Shown one piece after another: positions 26,768 to 36,200 of a stretch of 64,000 bases of DNA (its first letter is position 1; every line of letters starts with the position of its first letter). The DNA is from an uncultured Prevotellaceae bacterium (GTDB lineage: Bacteria; Bacteroidota; Bacteroidia; Bacteroidales; Muribaculaceae). The translations under genes and the position numbers were made by a program. The stretch spans positions 62,001 through 126,000 of the forward strand of contig ONJX01000001.1 of the NCBI GenBank assembly GCA_900318255.1. The letters are read 5' to 3'. The notes under the pieces are model-generated. The model did not search any database. It saw only the letters and a list, made by a program, of their open reading frames with translations, and was not told the origin of the DNA.

Positions 26768-26889
26768 CTTACACTTTTTTGAAGGAATTATCGCCGCAAA
26801 ATTACATTTTTTTGAGGGAATAAACAAGCTTTTCTTACATTTTTCCGAAGGAATAATTGCTCAAACTATACACTTTTCCAAAGGAATCT
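26768..26889. promoter_or_regulatory. Four 23-base repeats at an exact 33-base pitch, overlapping the ATPase promoter
   Basis: On the plus strand, copies start at 26768, 26801, 26834 and 26867, each close to CTTACATTTTTCCGAAGGAAT. The spacing is exactly 33 bases, near three helical turns. On the minus strand a promoter, TTG (26827-26825), 20 bases, TAATTTTG (26804-26797), lies across the second copy, and the transcription start would fall at or in the first copy. This is the layout of an operator array for autoregulation, which is inference. Confidence 0.7.
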
Positions 26890-27121
26890 CCTCCTTGCAA
26901 GGCTTTTTTTGTCTGTCTGCTCAGTGTGTCAGTCTGTTTTAGACAAACAGATATACATGTTAAGAAATAATAACAACTGATTCATCTGATTAATCTGATT
27001 TTTAAAAACAAGTCAGAAATTTCAGAAAATTCTGTTTTAATACTTTAAGTGGCGGCTTTGTTGCGTGTGGGGCGCTTTGTGAAATAAAAATGAAAAACTG
27101 TGTTTTCCATTTTGTATTTCT

Positions 27122-27220
27122 CTCAACTTGCACTAATTGTGGATAAATTAGGCGGCGTCTCGGCATAAAAAATAAAAAACTTCGTTTATTATTTTGTTCT
27201 GCCCTCAACTTGCACTAATT
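27122..27220. repeat. Duplicated promoter segment before the dockerin-type gene
   Basis: CTCAACTTGCACTAATT occurs at 27122-27138 and at 27204-27220, 82 bases apart, each preceded by an A-rich AAAAACT stretch and a GGCGGC word. The second copy carries the working promoter, TTG (27194-27196), 19 bases, TAATTTTG (27216-27223). In the first copy the -7 box reads TAATTGTG, one base off. A partial tandem duplication of the promoter region seems likely. Confidence 0.6.
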
Positions 27221-27223
27221 TTG
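27194..27223 (+). promoter_or_regulatory. Promoter of the dockerin-type secreted protein
   Basis: TTG at 27194-27196, 19-base spacer, TAATTTTG at 27216-27223: an exact consensus match, leaving a 28-base leader before ATG 27252. Confidence 0.75.
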
Positions 27224-27251
27224 CAAGCAGAAACCAAATAAACAAAACAAC

Positions 27252-28109
27252 ATGAAAAAAGTATTCTTAATGATTGCCATGCTCACCATGAGCATGACAG
27301 CTATGGCTCAAGGCCGTGCGGTCTATGGTGATGTAGATGGCGACGGCGATGTCACAATTAGCGACGTGACAGCACTTTACAATTACATTCTCAACGACGA
27401 CATGACATTTTTCTCTACCAGCGACGTCGATGGTGATGGTAGTGTCACAAGCGCCGACGTGACAGTGGTGTATAACATCCTGCTAGGCATTATCCCCGGT
27501 GGCGAGACCCATGAATATGTTGACCTGGGGCTGCCCAGCGGCACGCTGTGGGCAACAATGAACATTGGCGCCAACACCCCCGAGGAGTTTGGCGACTTCT
27601 TCGCCTGGGGTGAGACCACTCCAAAGGAATTATATGACTGGAGCAACTACCAGTGGTGCAACGGCACCTTGAGAACGCTTACCAAATACTGCACCCAAAG
27701 CAATTATGGCTACAATGGATTTACCGATGGCAAGACCGAACTTGAACCTGAGGACGATGCCGCTACAGCTAACTGGGGCTCACAGTGGTGCATGCCATCT
27801 AAAGAGCAGCAAGATGAGTTGCGCAACCAGTGCACATGGACATGGACAACAAGCAACGGCGTGAACGGCTACCGCGTGAGCAGAAATGGCAAATCGATAT
27901 TCTTGCCTGCCGCCGGCTACCACTTCACTAACAATTACTACAGACCAGGTGAGATGGGCTATTATTGGTCGCGCACCCTCGGCTCCTCACGCTCTTACTA
28001 CGCTAACTATATCTATTTCTATTCAATGAACGGCTCAGAAGGCATTGACGCATATTACGGCGACCGCGACAGCGGTTTTTCCGTGCGCGCCGTGCGCGTG
28101 TCGCAATAA
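27252..28109 (+). CDS. Secreted protein with dockerin-like module and Fib_succ-type domain
   Basis: 285 residues. A signal peptide (MKKVFLMIAMLTMSMTAMAQ) is followed by two calcium-loop repeats of type I dockerin form: GDVDGDGDVTISDVTALYNY and a second DVDGDGSVTSADVTVVYN unit ending LLG (about residues 25-75). The rest (about 86-285) starts EYVDLGLPSGTLWATMNIGA and carries Trp/Tyr-rich repeats and a closing GFSVRAVRVSQ, as in the Fibrobacter succinogenes major paralogous domain (TIGR02145 type). Probably cell-surface or periplasmic. Dockerins normally bind cohesins; no cohesin is seen in the window. It converges with the next, also dockerin-bearing, gene. Confidence 0.8.
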   Translation: MKKVFLMIAMLTMSMTAMAQGRAVYGDVDGDGDVTISDVTALYNYILNDDMTFFSTSDVDGDGSVTSADVTVVYNILLGIIPGGETHEYVDLGLPSGTLWATMNIGANTPEEFGDFFAWGETTPKELYDWSNYQWCNGTLRTLTKYCTQSNYGYNGFTDGKTELEPEDDAATANWGSQWCMPSKEQQDELRNQCTWTWTTSNGVNGYRVSRNGKSIFLPAAGYHFTNNYYRPGEMGYYWSRTLGSSRSYYANYIYFYSMNGSEGIDAYYGDRDSGFSVRAVRVSQ

Positions 28110-28144
28110 TAGCGCGTTTTTAAACCCTGATAAGTGAATAAGTA

Positions 28145-28176
28145 AAGAGCCGTTCCAAGTGTGGGACGGCTCTTTT
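28145..28176. terminator. Bidirectional intrinsic terminator
   Basis: AAGAGCCGT-TCC and GGGACGGCTCTTT form a strong stem followed by T-tract on the plus strand; it separates two convergent secreted-protein genes. Confidence 0.75.
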
Positions 28177-28230
28177 TATGTAATAGGTAATTCTTGCTCA
28201 CGTGCCTGAATTACCGAAAAATGAATGTCA

Positions 28231-29424
28231 TCAATTCTGAACTCCGAGCAGCACGTTATAAACCATAGTGATATCTACAGTTGTGACCTCGCCATCACCA
28301 TCCTGGTCGCCATTGACCATGTTCTCGGTGCTAGCATTCAGGAGGTAGTTGTAGAGGATAGTGATATCTACTGTGTTTACCTCACCGTCGCCATTCACGT
28401 CGCCAGCAATGACAGGAGTGGCAACCGGCGTAACAGTGAGAGTCATGTCGAAGGCGTTAACGCTGAAGGTGAACTTGCCACCTTGCTCCATGCGGAAGTT
28501 AGCACCGTCAATCATAGCAAGGGGCTGATTGAGCAGGTCGCTGTTGATCAGGAAGTAACCCACTTGGTTGTCGTCAGCACCACCAAGCCATGTCCAGTCA
28601 TCACCATTGGGAGTGACAACCTTGAACTCTGCGCCTGCCTCGAGGGTGCCTTCGGTTTGATAGACGTCCTCGGTGTCGGTGGCAGCAAATGCCAGGCGGC
28701 CGCCCTCCTCGGTAAGGTTCCAGCCATTGAACGAGCCCACCAGGTAGAACTCATCGGGCACTGGCGCACCAGGAGTGTAGGTGAAAGTGGTCTTTGGAAT
28801 AAAGTCGCACTGCTGCTTGTAGTAATAAGTGGCAGTCTCCTGGTCTCCGGCAAGACCGGCGTGCCACATCACGTTCTGGCCACGGAAGAGGAAACGCTTC
28901 CAGCCCTCGGCGGTGGTATTGTCAAAGCCTATGAGCAGATTGCCACCACGATACTTGTAAGGAGCGTTAAAGGTGATGGTCATTAGTCCATACTCTTCAT
29001 TGGTAGGACCCACTTTGTCAATAGTCACCTTGCCTTGATAGATGATGGTGCAATTATCCTTTGGCTCAAAATCAAAATGATTATCGGCGGCATTAAAAGC
29101 GATGTAGTCAACCTCACCCACATAAACATCGGCACTTGAGGCAGTAGTGTGAGGAGTGTTGTAGGTGGTGGTGTAGAACTTCACTGAAGAAATCTCCCCG
29201 CCTTTCATTTGAGTCAAATATTGGGCGGGAATGATGATTTGGCTCCTGGTGCCCACCTTATTCCACTTGCGAATGAATGCCGGCACATAATCGTTGGTAA
29301 CAACTGATAATGACGTACCAGTCTCCTCGGTGGTTCCGTCAAACACTGTCAAAGTCTCTTCTTGGGCAAAGGCTGGCAAGCACATTACCCACATCAATAA
29401 ACAAATCAGTAATTTTTTGTTCAT
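28231..29424 (-). CDS. Secreted protein with SusE/F-like starch-binding module and dockerin-like repeats
   Basis: 397 residues. Signal peptide MNKKLLICLLMWVMCLPAFAQ. Residues about 25-225 are a beta-rich region of a type seen in secreted Bacteroidota proteins (no name given). A domain beginning DEFYLVGSFNGWNL (about 235) and continuing EFKVVTPNGDDWTW fits SusE/SusF-type carbohydrate-binding modules, where the GSFNGW pattern is typical. The last 60 residues hold two dockerin-like repeats (GDVNGDGEVNTVDITILYNY and GDQDGDGEVTTVDITMVYN). Plus-strand frame 28225-28986 is only an antisense shadow. Both dockerin-type proteins here end with or begin with the same calcium-loop pair. Confidence 0.8.
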   Translation of the reverse strand: MNKKLLICLLMWVMCLPAFAQEETLTVFDGTTEETGTSLSVVTNDYVPAFIRKWNKVGTRSQIIIPAQYLTQMKGGEISSVKFYTTTYNTPHTTASSADVYVGEVDYIAFNAADNHFDFEPKDNCTIIYQGKVTIDKVGPTNEEYGLMTITFNAPYKYRGGNLLIGFDNTTAEGWKRFLFRGQNVMWHAGLAGDQETATYYYKQQCDFIPKTTFTYTPGAPVPDEFYLVGSFNGWNLTEEGGRLAFAATDTEDVYQTEGTLEAGAEFKVVTPNGDDWTWLGGADDNQVGYFLINSDLLNQPLAMIDGANFRMEQGGKFTFSVNAFDMTLTVTPVATPVIAGDVNGDGEVNTVDITILYNYLLNASTENMVNGDQDGDGEVTTVDITMVYNVLLGVQN

Positions 29425-29925
29425 AATAGTGATTTTTTTGGTTGATAATTGTTGTATAATAAGTTAATAAATCAAGTTTGCTGCTTATGGTTTGTTATCT
29501 TTCAACCCACAAAGGTAGGAAATAATATTTAAAAAAAATGAAAATTAATGACATTTAACCCTATTCGATAAGTATGTGGCTCCTCAGCGATTCTTTTCCC
29601 AGCCATGCCCCCTTTTTCTATATCGGTGCTTAAAACACCGATTATAACGTCACTTTATAGTGTGAGAATGATGAAATTTTATAATAATCTATTGCATATA
29701 TCAATATTTTTGACGAATTTTGCATACAAGTTGTGAGTACCGCGATTTGTATTTTATGATTTAAGCACCATTGAAATGTTGTAAATCAGCAATCTGTGCA
29801 GCTTGCAACCTTTGTTTACTTAACTTTTTAAACCAGCCAACTAACATAATTATTAATAAATTACTGCACAGTGGCGGTAGCAAATCTAATAAGAACATAA
29901 AACATTAACCCATAAACCATTGAAT
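29425..29925. other. Divergent intergenic region
   Basis: This 500-base AT-rich gap has no gene. On the minus strand TACCTTTG (29517-29510) is a good -7 box for the secreted-protein gene, without a clear TTG. No exact promoter match was found for the plus-strand oxidoreductase; TCTTTC and TTTTGC words are present. Transcripts from both sides start here. Confidence 0.5.
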
Positions 29926-32900
29926 ATGTATAAGATTGAAAACCATCCCATTCTTGACCTTCCAAAAGAAGAATTTGTGGAATTCCAGTTTGAGGGGAGA
30001 ACCGTGCGCGGTCAAAAAGGCAAAACCATTGCCGCAGCCCTTCATCAGGCAGGACTGATAGTGCACAGCCACAGCACCAGCGGCCGCAACCGCAGCCTAG
30101 AGTGCGGCATCGGCAAGTGCGGTGCCTGCGAGATGCTCGTCGATGGCCAGGTGCGCCGCATCTGCATCACCAGCGTTGATGGCGTGAAAGAGGTGCGCGA
30201 GATTGCTAAGGACTACATGCCCGAGGGCGAGGCCCGCAAGGCCAGTGATACAAAGATTTACAAGACCACCGTGGCCATCATTGGCGGCGGTCCTGCCGGC
30301 TTGGCGTGCCGCGAGCAGCTCACCGCCCTGGGCATCCCTAACATAGTGGTTGACAACAACGCTACCGAGGGTGGACAGTTCAACATGCAGACCCACCAGT
30401 TCTTCTTCTTTGAGAAGGAGCAGAAGTTTGGCGGCATGCGTGGCTTCGACATTGCCAAGACGCTCGCTGGCGACAACCACGACGGCATCTTGCTCAACAA
30501 CACCGTGTGGGACCTGCTCGAAGGCCGCCGCATCGCCCTGAAGAATATCGTCACCCAGGAGGTGAGCTACATCGACGCCGACCACCTGGTGGTGGCCACC
30601 GGAGCCGTGCCGTTCATGCCAGTGTTTGAGAACGACGACGTGCCAGGAGTATATACCGCTGCCGTGTTCCAGAAGATGATGAACCAGGAGCACACCCTGC
30701 TGGGCAAGAAAGTGCTCACTGTGGGAGCTGGCAACATAGGCTACCTCACCAGCTACCAGGCCATGCAGGCCGGTGCCACCATCAAGGCCATCATCGAGGG
30801 CATGGACCATGAGGGAGGCTTCCCCGTGCAGGCCAACCGCGTGCGCCGCTTGGGCATCCCCATCATGACGTCGCACGTGCTGCTGCGCGCCATCCCCAAC
30901 GACGACTACACCGGCGTTACCGGCGCTGTCATCGCCGAGTGCCGCAACTTCCAGCCCATACCAGGCACCGAGCAGGTGATTGACGACATCGACATCATCA
31001 ACATCTGCACTGGCCTCATCCCCGACAACCAGCTGCTCGTGAAGGGCCGCGCGGTGTTTGGCCGCAACGTCTATGGCGCGGGCGACGCCGTGCGCATTGG
31101 CGAGGGCACCAGCGCCGTGCTCCGCGGCAAGCAGGTGGCCTATGAGGTGGCTCAGGAGATGGGCATGCGTTTCCCCTACGAAGACTACCTTGAGGTGTCA
31201 CGCCAGTATATCGACTCGCAGCAGCGTCCCGTGCGTCTGCTCGACGAGCCACGCGTGCCCACCCAGGAACGCATGGCCTCGAAGCCCTACGTTAAGATCA
31301 ACTGCCTCTATGGTTTCGCCTGCAACCCTTGCACATTCTCGTGTCCGCAGGGCGCCATCAGCAAGCCCACCACATCGAGCGTGCCCATGGTCGATTACGA
31401 CAAGTGCATAGGCTGCATGCAGTGCGTCAACCACTGCCCAGGCCTCGCCATCTTTGGCTACGACAAGCGCAAGAATGTGGTGTTCCTGCCAGTAGAATAT
31501 GACGTGGAAGAGGGCAAAGAGGTGTTCCTCGTTGACGACAACGGAGCCAAGGTGGGCGAGGGCACCATCGAGAAAGTGCTCAAGAAAGACAATAAGACCA
31601 ATGTGGCACGCGTCAAGGTGGCTCAAGTGGATGAATTGAACCAAGTGAACGGCTTCATCCTCAAGGACCGCTATCCCGAGCCGCTGAACCTGCGGCCTCT
31701 CACCCACGACGAGGAAGGCAAGGCATTTGTGTGCCACTGCGAGGATGTGGATGTGAAGACACTGCTCGCCGTCATTGGCGACCGCAAGTACATCTCGGTA
31801 GATGAGCTCAAGCACACCACACGCATGGGCATGGGTCCCTGCCGCGGCAAGCGCTGCGTCTCTAGAGCTAAACAGATTCTGCGGGCCCACGGCATCGAGG
31901 TCACGGGCGACAGCACGCCACGCGCGCCACTGGCCAACCAGGTGACTCTGGGCGATGTGTATAATGGCGAGAGCCGCGAGACCTTCGTCTTTGAACACGG
32001 CTCAGTAATCGAGAAAGCCGAGACCCAGATTCTCGTGGCTGGCGGCGGCATGGCAGGTAGCGCGGCATTCCGCTACTTTGCCGAGGCCGGCAAGCGCGTG
32101 GTGCTCGTCAACTACGACCGCGGCTCCACCTGGCGCTGCATCGGTGGTGGACGCCCGGCATTCTCCAACCCCGACATCAGCGACATCGCCATGCACAACC
32201 TCGAGATCTTCCGCGACGACCAGCAGCACTGCAACATCGACCTGAAGATGACGCGCTACGTCAACCTCGTGCACGACGATGCCACCTATCGCTCTCTCGA
32301 CGCCTCACGCGCCTGGAGCGAGGCTCGCATGATCGACCGCAAGGACTTCACCCGCGAGATCTCGCCCTACTGGAACCCTAACGACAACATCTACAGCCAC
32401 GCCCTCATCTCGGAGAACTGCTGGCAGGCCACTCCAGGGCGCACCATCGACTATGTGCGCACCGTGGGCAAGCAGCATGGCGGCGAGGTGCTCGAGGACT
32501 GCGAGGTGCTTCATGTGGAGAAAGCGGGCGACATATTCCGCGTGCTGGTGCGCCGTCACGACAAGCACTATGTGGAATATACCTGCGACCACTTTGTCAA
32601 CGCCATGGGATGGGGTTCAGAGAAATTCACCGACATGCTAGGCATCGACACCCAGCTATTCCCCGTCAAGCACCAGGCATTCATCACACGCCGCCTGCCT
32701 AACATGGGCGTGAACGGCGACTCGCTCGACATGATCATCGACCGCCGGCACTACAAGGGCTTCAACGCCGTCTATGGCCAGCAGTTCCTGCACACAGGCC
32801 AGATAATAGGCTGCGCCTCGCCCGACTGCGACCCCTACGAGGCACGCCAGAACCTCAAGTACAACAGCCAGGCCTTCCTCAAGATTGTGAGCGAGATGTT

Positions 32901-33147
32901 TGCACAGTGGATTCCCAACCTCGCCTCGGTGGGCTTCCATGCCGTGTGGGCGGGATACTACATCGAGCCACGCTACATCATCGACCCCGAGGTGGGACTG
33001 CTCACCGGCCTGCGAGGACACGGCTTCATGCTAGGACAGTACCTCGCCAAGCTCTATGTTGACAAATACCTCGGCAAGCCAGTACCAGCCTACATGAACG
33101 ACCTCGCCATAGGCGGCAAAGGCCTAAGCGAAAACGCCTTCCAGTAA
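29926..33147 (+). CDS. Multi-cofactor FAD oxidoreductase (2Fe-2S, pyridine-nucleotide, 4Fe-4S, BFD and DAO domains)
   Basis: About 1073 residues from ATG 29926 (an upstream TTG at 29920 is unlikely). Domains in order: N-terminal 2Fe-2S ferredoxin (CGIGKCGACEMLVDG), pyridine-nucleotide disulfide oxidoreductase FAD domain (VAIIGGGPAGLACREQL), a second nucleotide motif (VLTVGAGNIGY), two 4Fe-4S clusters (CNPCTFSCPQG and CIGCMQCVNHCPG), a BFD-type 2Fe-2S domain (VCHCEDVDVKTLL and CRGKRC), then a second FAD oxidase domain of DAO type (ILVAGGGMAGSAAFRYFA). In other bacteria these pieces are separate subunits of hydroxyproline, proline, opine or HCN-synthase-type dehydrogenases; here they are fused. 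It probably oxidises an amino acid-like substrate, identity unknown. Its high GC and convergent terminator mark it as an ordinary chromosomal gene. Confidence 0.85.
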   Translation: MYKIENHPILDLPKEEFVEFQFEGRTVRGQKGKTIAAALHQAGLIVHSHSTSGRNRSLECGIGKCGACEMLVDGQVRRICITSVDGVKEVREIAKDYMPEGEARKASDTKIYKTTVAIIGGGPAGLACREQLTALGIPNIVVDNNATEGGQFNMQTHQFFFFEKEQKFGGMRGFDIAKTLAGDNHDGILLNNTVWDLLEGRRIALKNIVTQEVSYIDADHLVVATGAVPFMPVFENDDVPGVYTAAVFQKMMNQEHTLLGKKVLTVGAGNIGYLTSYQAMQAGATIKAIIEGMDHEGGFPVQANRVRRLGIPIMTSHVLLRAIPNDDYTGVTGAVIAECRNFQPIPGTEQVIDDIDIINICTGLIPDNQLLVKGRAVFGRNVYGAGDAVRIGEGTSAVLRGKQVAYEVAQEMGMRFPYEDYLEVSRQYIDSQQRPVRLLDEPRVPTQERMASKPYVKINCLYGFACNPCTFSCPQGAISKPTTSSVPMVDYDKCIGCMQCVNHCPGLAIFGYDKRKNVVFLPVEYDVEEGKEVFLVDDNGAKVGEGTIEKVLKKDNKTNVARVKVAQVDELNQVNGFILKDRYPEPLNLRPLTHDEEGKAFVCHCEDVDVKTLLAVIGDRKYISVDELKHTTRMGMGPCRGKRCVSRAKQILRAHGIEVTGDSTPRAPLANQVTLGDVYNGESRETFVFEHGSVIEKAETQILVAGGGMAGSAAFRYFAEAGKRVVLVNYDRGSTWRCIGGGRPAFSNPDISDIAMHNLEIFRDDQQHCNIDLKMTRYVNLVHDDATYRSLDASRAWSEARMIDRKDFTREISPYWNPNDNIYSHALISENCWQATPGRTIDYVRTVGKQHGGEVLEDCEVLHVEKAGDIFRVLVRRHDKHYVEYTCDHFVNAMGWGSEKFTDMLGIDTQLFPVKHQAFITRRLPNMGVNGDSLDMIIDRRHYKGFNAVYGQQFLHTGQIIGCASPDCDPYEARQNLKYNSQAFLKIVSEMFAQWIPNLASVGFHAVWAGYYIEPRYIIDPEVGLLTGLRGHGFMLGQYLAKLYVDKYLGKPVPAYMNDLAIGGKGLSENAFQ

Positions 33148-33165
33148 AAAAAGCTAACCATACGA

Positions 33166-33192
33166 AAAGAGCCGGCATGTGCCGGCTTTTTT
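33166..33192. terminator. Intrinsic terminator after the oxidoreductase
   Basis: AGCCGGCA-TG-TGCCGGCT flanked by A and T runs; a strong bidirectional hairpin between convergent genes. Confidence 0.8.
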
Positions 33193-33268
33193 CAGATGGT
33201 TACGTTATAATTCTCTACCATGCCTCAATAGTGTGGCGCCCCACCACAATAAGAATCTTGCTTAGAAG

Positions 33269-36200
33269 CTATTTCTTAACCGAATAAATGAGTCTTCCAT
33301 TCTTGTCGTAGAGATTCCCCTTGACATCTGGACGATGCTTTAATTCTTCATCCACAGCTTGCGTCAATTGAGAAACAACCTCCTTCAAGACTCTTAATGC
33401 TTCAGAACCCAGCTGACTTGACTTATAAGGTATAGTAAACTTCAATTCGCATGAATTACTTCCTGTCACCTTCAATGACTGTGCTTTAAGATTATACATG
33501 TCAGAGCCATAGGTGTATGGCAATTCAGAGCTTATCTCCCTTACTCTCTCTTGCCAATCAAAATTTCTTTGTACTAAGTCCCAGTCTGAACCATTCCACT
33601 GCTGTGAAGCCATCAGAGTGCCATTAGCCTTATAGTACTTCTTTGTCAATGCCACATCGCCCTCATCATCATAAGTCACTACCATTTTATGCCATCCTGC
33701 CTCGCAATCCACTGCGTCCCCTGTAATTCCAAATAGGGCTAGTTCTATTACATTGTCGGTGTCGTCGGCATATTTATACACAACTTTATGGTAATTATTC
33801 ACAAGCATCGCTTTGCTGTCGGTACCATAGTAGCACTCTTCTATTTTTCGGTCTAAATTATCATATTTCATTACACCTTTGTGATAACCATCAGAACTCA
33901 ATGTAGGCTTATCATCCTCATCATAGAAAGACTCTGATGTCCTATTATCTCTTTTATCATAAGTCATGCGTTGAATAGCCCAGTCATATCCAGGACGTAT
34001 TATGAAATGGCCATTTCCGTCTTGAGCAGCCAGATAAATCATGTTTCCCCATTTATCATACTTGGCTATACCAACTGGCACCATATCACTTGGATCGGTA
34101 GGCATTCCATTCACACCATAGAAGCACTGCTTGACGATGTTGCCAAATTTATCATACTCATAGGTGGCACTGCTCCAACCCTCATCTATCTTACAAGGCT
34201 TATTATCAGTGCCATAATAAAAGCGTTTAACCATATCACCACGGTCGTCATACACATTCTTTTGTATTGCCCAGTTCTCAGGGTCACACATAGTCAGGTT
34301 ACCGTCAGTTCCATAGTGACGCTCTTCGATAAGCTGATTTCTACTATTGTAAGCATACTCATATCGATGTACATTCTCACTATTCAACGATGCACCATTG
34401 TTTCCAAAAAGTGACATTTCTGTCATATTATCAAACTCGTCGTACTTGTATTTAGACACGAGCTTGTTATCTGCAAGTCCACCATCAATGCCAATGGGGC
34501 GTTCTTCTAGCGTGTTGCCTCTCTTATCACAGATGTATTCTGTTCCAGCTATTCCATCAACCAACGTCAACTCATTTTCTAGGTTATAATATTTCTCTGA
34601 CTGCAGGTTTCCATTTTCGTCATAGCTATATTTCACCTTAGCGTAATGAAGAGCCGAGGGCATGGTAGGTAGCTTTTTTGTGTCAAAGAAGCAACGCTCT
34701 ATGTGGTTTGCATTTTCATCATAATAATCATTCCAGCCTGCAAATCCCATGTTATTTAAACATAATGTTTTGCCATCTGTCTCATAAAAACCAATTTGAG
34801 TATTATTACCTTTTTTATCATAGTCATAGCGCACAACTGAGATATTGTAATTGTTCATAACAGGCTTTAAGTCGACACCTAAATAAGTTACAGATGTGAC
34901 CAACTGAAAATCATTATATTCATATGTTAAACCTGCATAACCGTCTTTTGTTTCGCAAGGTTTCCTGTCTTTTCCATAATACACAACCTTTGTTTCATTG
35001 CCCACTGAATCATACTCATGTTTAATACCGGCATAACCATCATTATTTAAACAAAGTTCACCATTGCTCAAATAAAGCCAACTTTCCAGAACATTTCCAT
35101 GTGCATCATTCTTCATAGTTTGTGATGCCTCACCGCTTGAAGTCTCTGTAGGTTTTCCATCGGGATCTAAGAACGACACTTTTCTTACATAGCCATTCTC
35201 GTCATACTCAAACTCTTGAATAGCAAAACCTCGATCCTTAACATACATAGGCTTCTTATCTTCATCAAGGCACTCCATCTTCACGAGCATTCCTTGCTCG
35301 TTATAGACATTGTGAACACCCGCAACACCATGTTTTTTGGGATACATTAAAGCCCCATTTGAAGCTTGATGAAGAGCATAGACCACATTTCCATATTTAT
35401 CATAGTCCAATGTATATACAGCCACGCCATCAATATCATCAAATGCTGGTTTTCCATCGGTGGTCAGGTATTCAGACTTCACCCAGTTATCGTCATCGTC
35501 ATAATAAAACTTCTTAATTCCAAGTCCCCATTTTGTTGACTGTGGCTTGCCATCAATACCAATATAATGCGTTTCCAGGACGCGTCCTTTTTCATCACGC
35601 ACATAGTTCCTGCCATAGATACCATTATTATCTCCTACGGGAGAATTATCCAAAGCCGCATACTTTAAAGACGTGACATATCCATTTTCGTCATATTCCA
35701 GCCACCATCGAGATATACGTCCACGATCATCGGTATTATTTTCCAACAGACGTCCATAACCCACTGTCTGGTTAGATATCACTCTTTCTGTTCCATGCTC
35801 ATCATTATACTGGAAAGCCATTGTGTTAAGCTTATCATTGTAGCTCTTTACATACATGACCTTTCCACTGCGGTCTTTCACTATCACCCTGCTCACCTTG
35901 CCACTCTCGGTGTATTGGAATTCCTGATCTATAGGGCGTTCATTGCGTTCACTCTCACCGTCATCTATCAAATTATCCAAGCTATTAACATGGGAGACTC
36001 GCAATAGTCTTCTTTTCTGATACACAAACTTATAGGACCGTTGAGCGTGCTTATGGTCGCTTGAACTTAGCTTTCCTATACCCTGAGGGATTCCCCATTG
36101 TTCTACATAGTCCTTATAATAATAAGTCTTGATGCGATTATAATCCCAAATGTATAATCCCGCTCCAATGATGAGAGCAATCACTGCTGCTGCCGCGATT

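Noticed and set aside
29920..29925. TTG as start of the multi-cofactor oxidoreductase
   Set aside because: ATG at 29926 is two codons later and is the more likely start.
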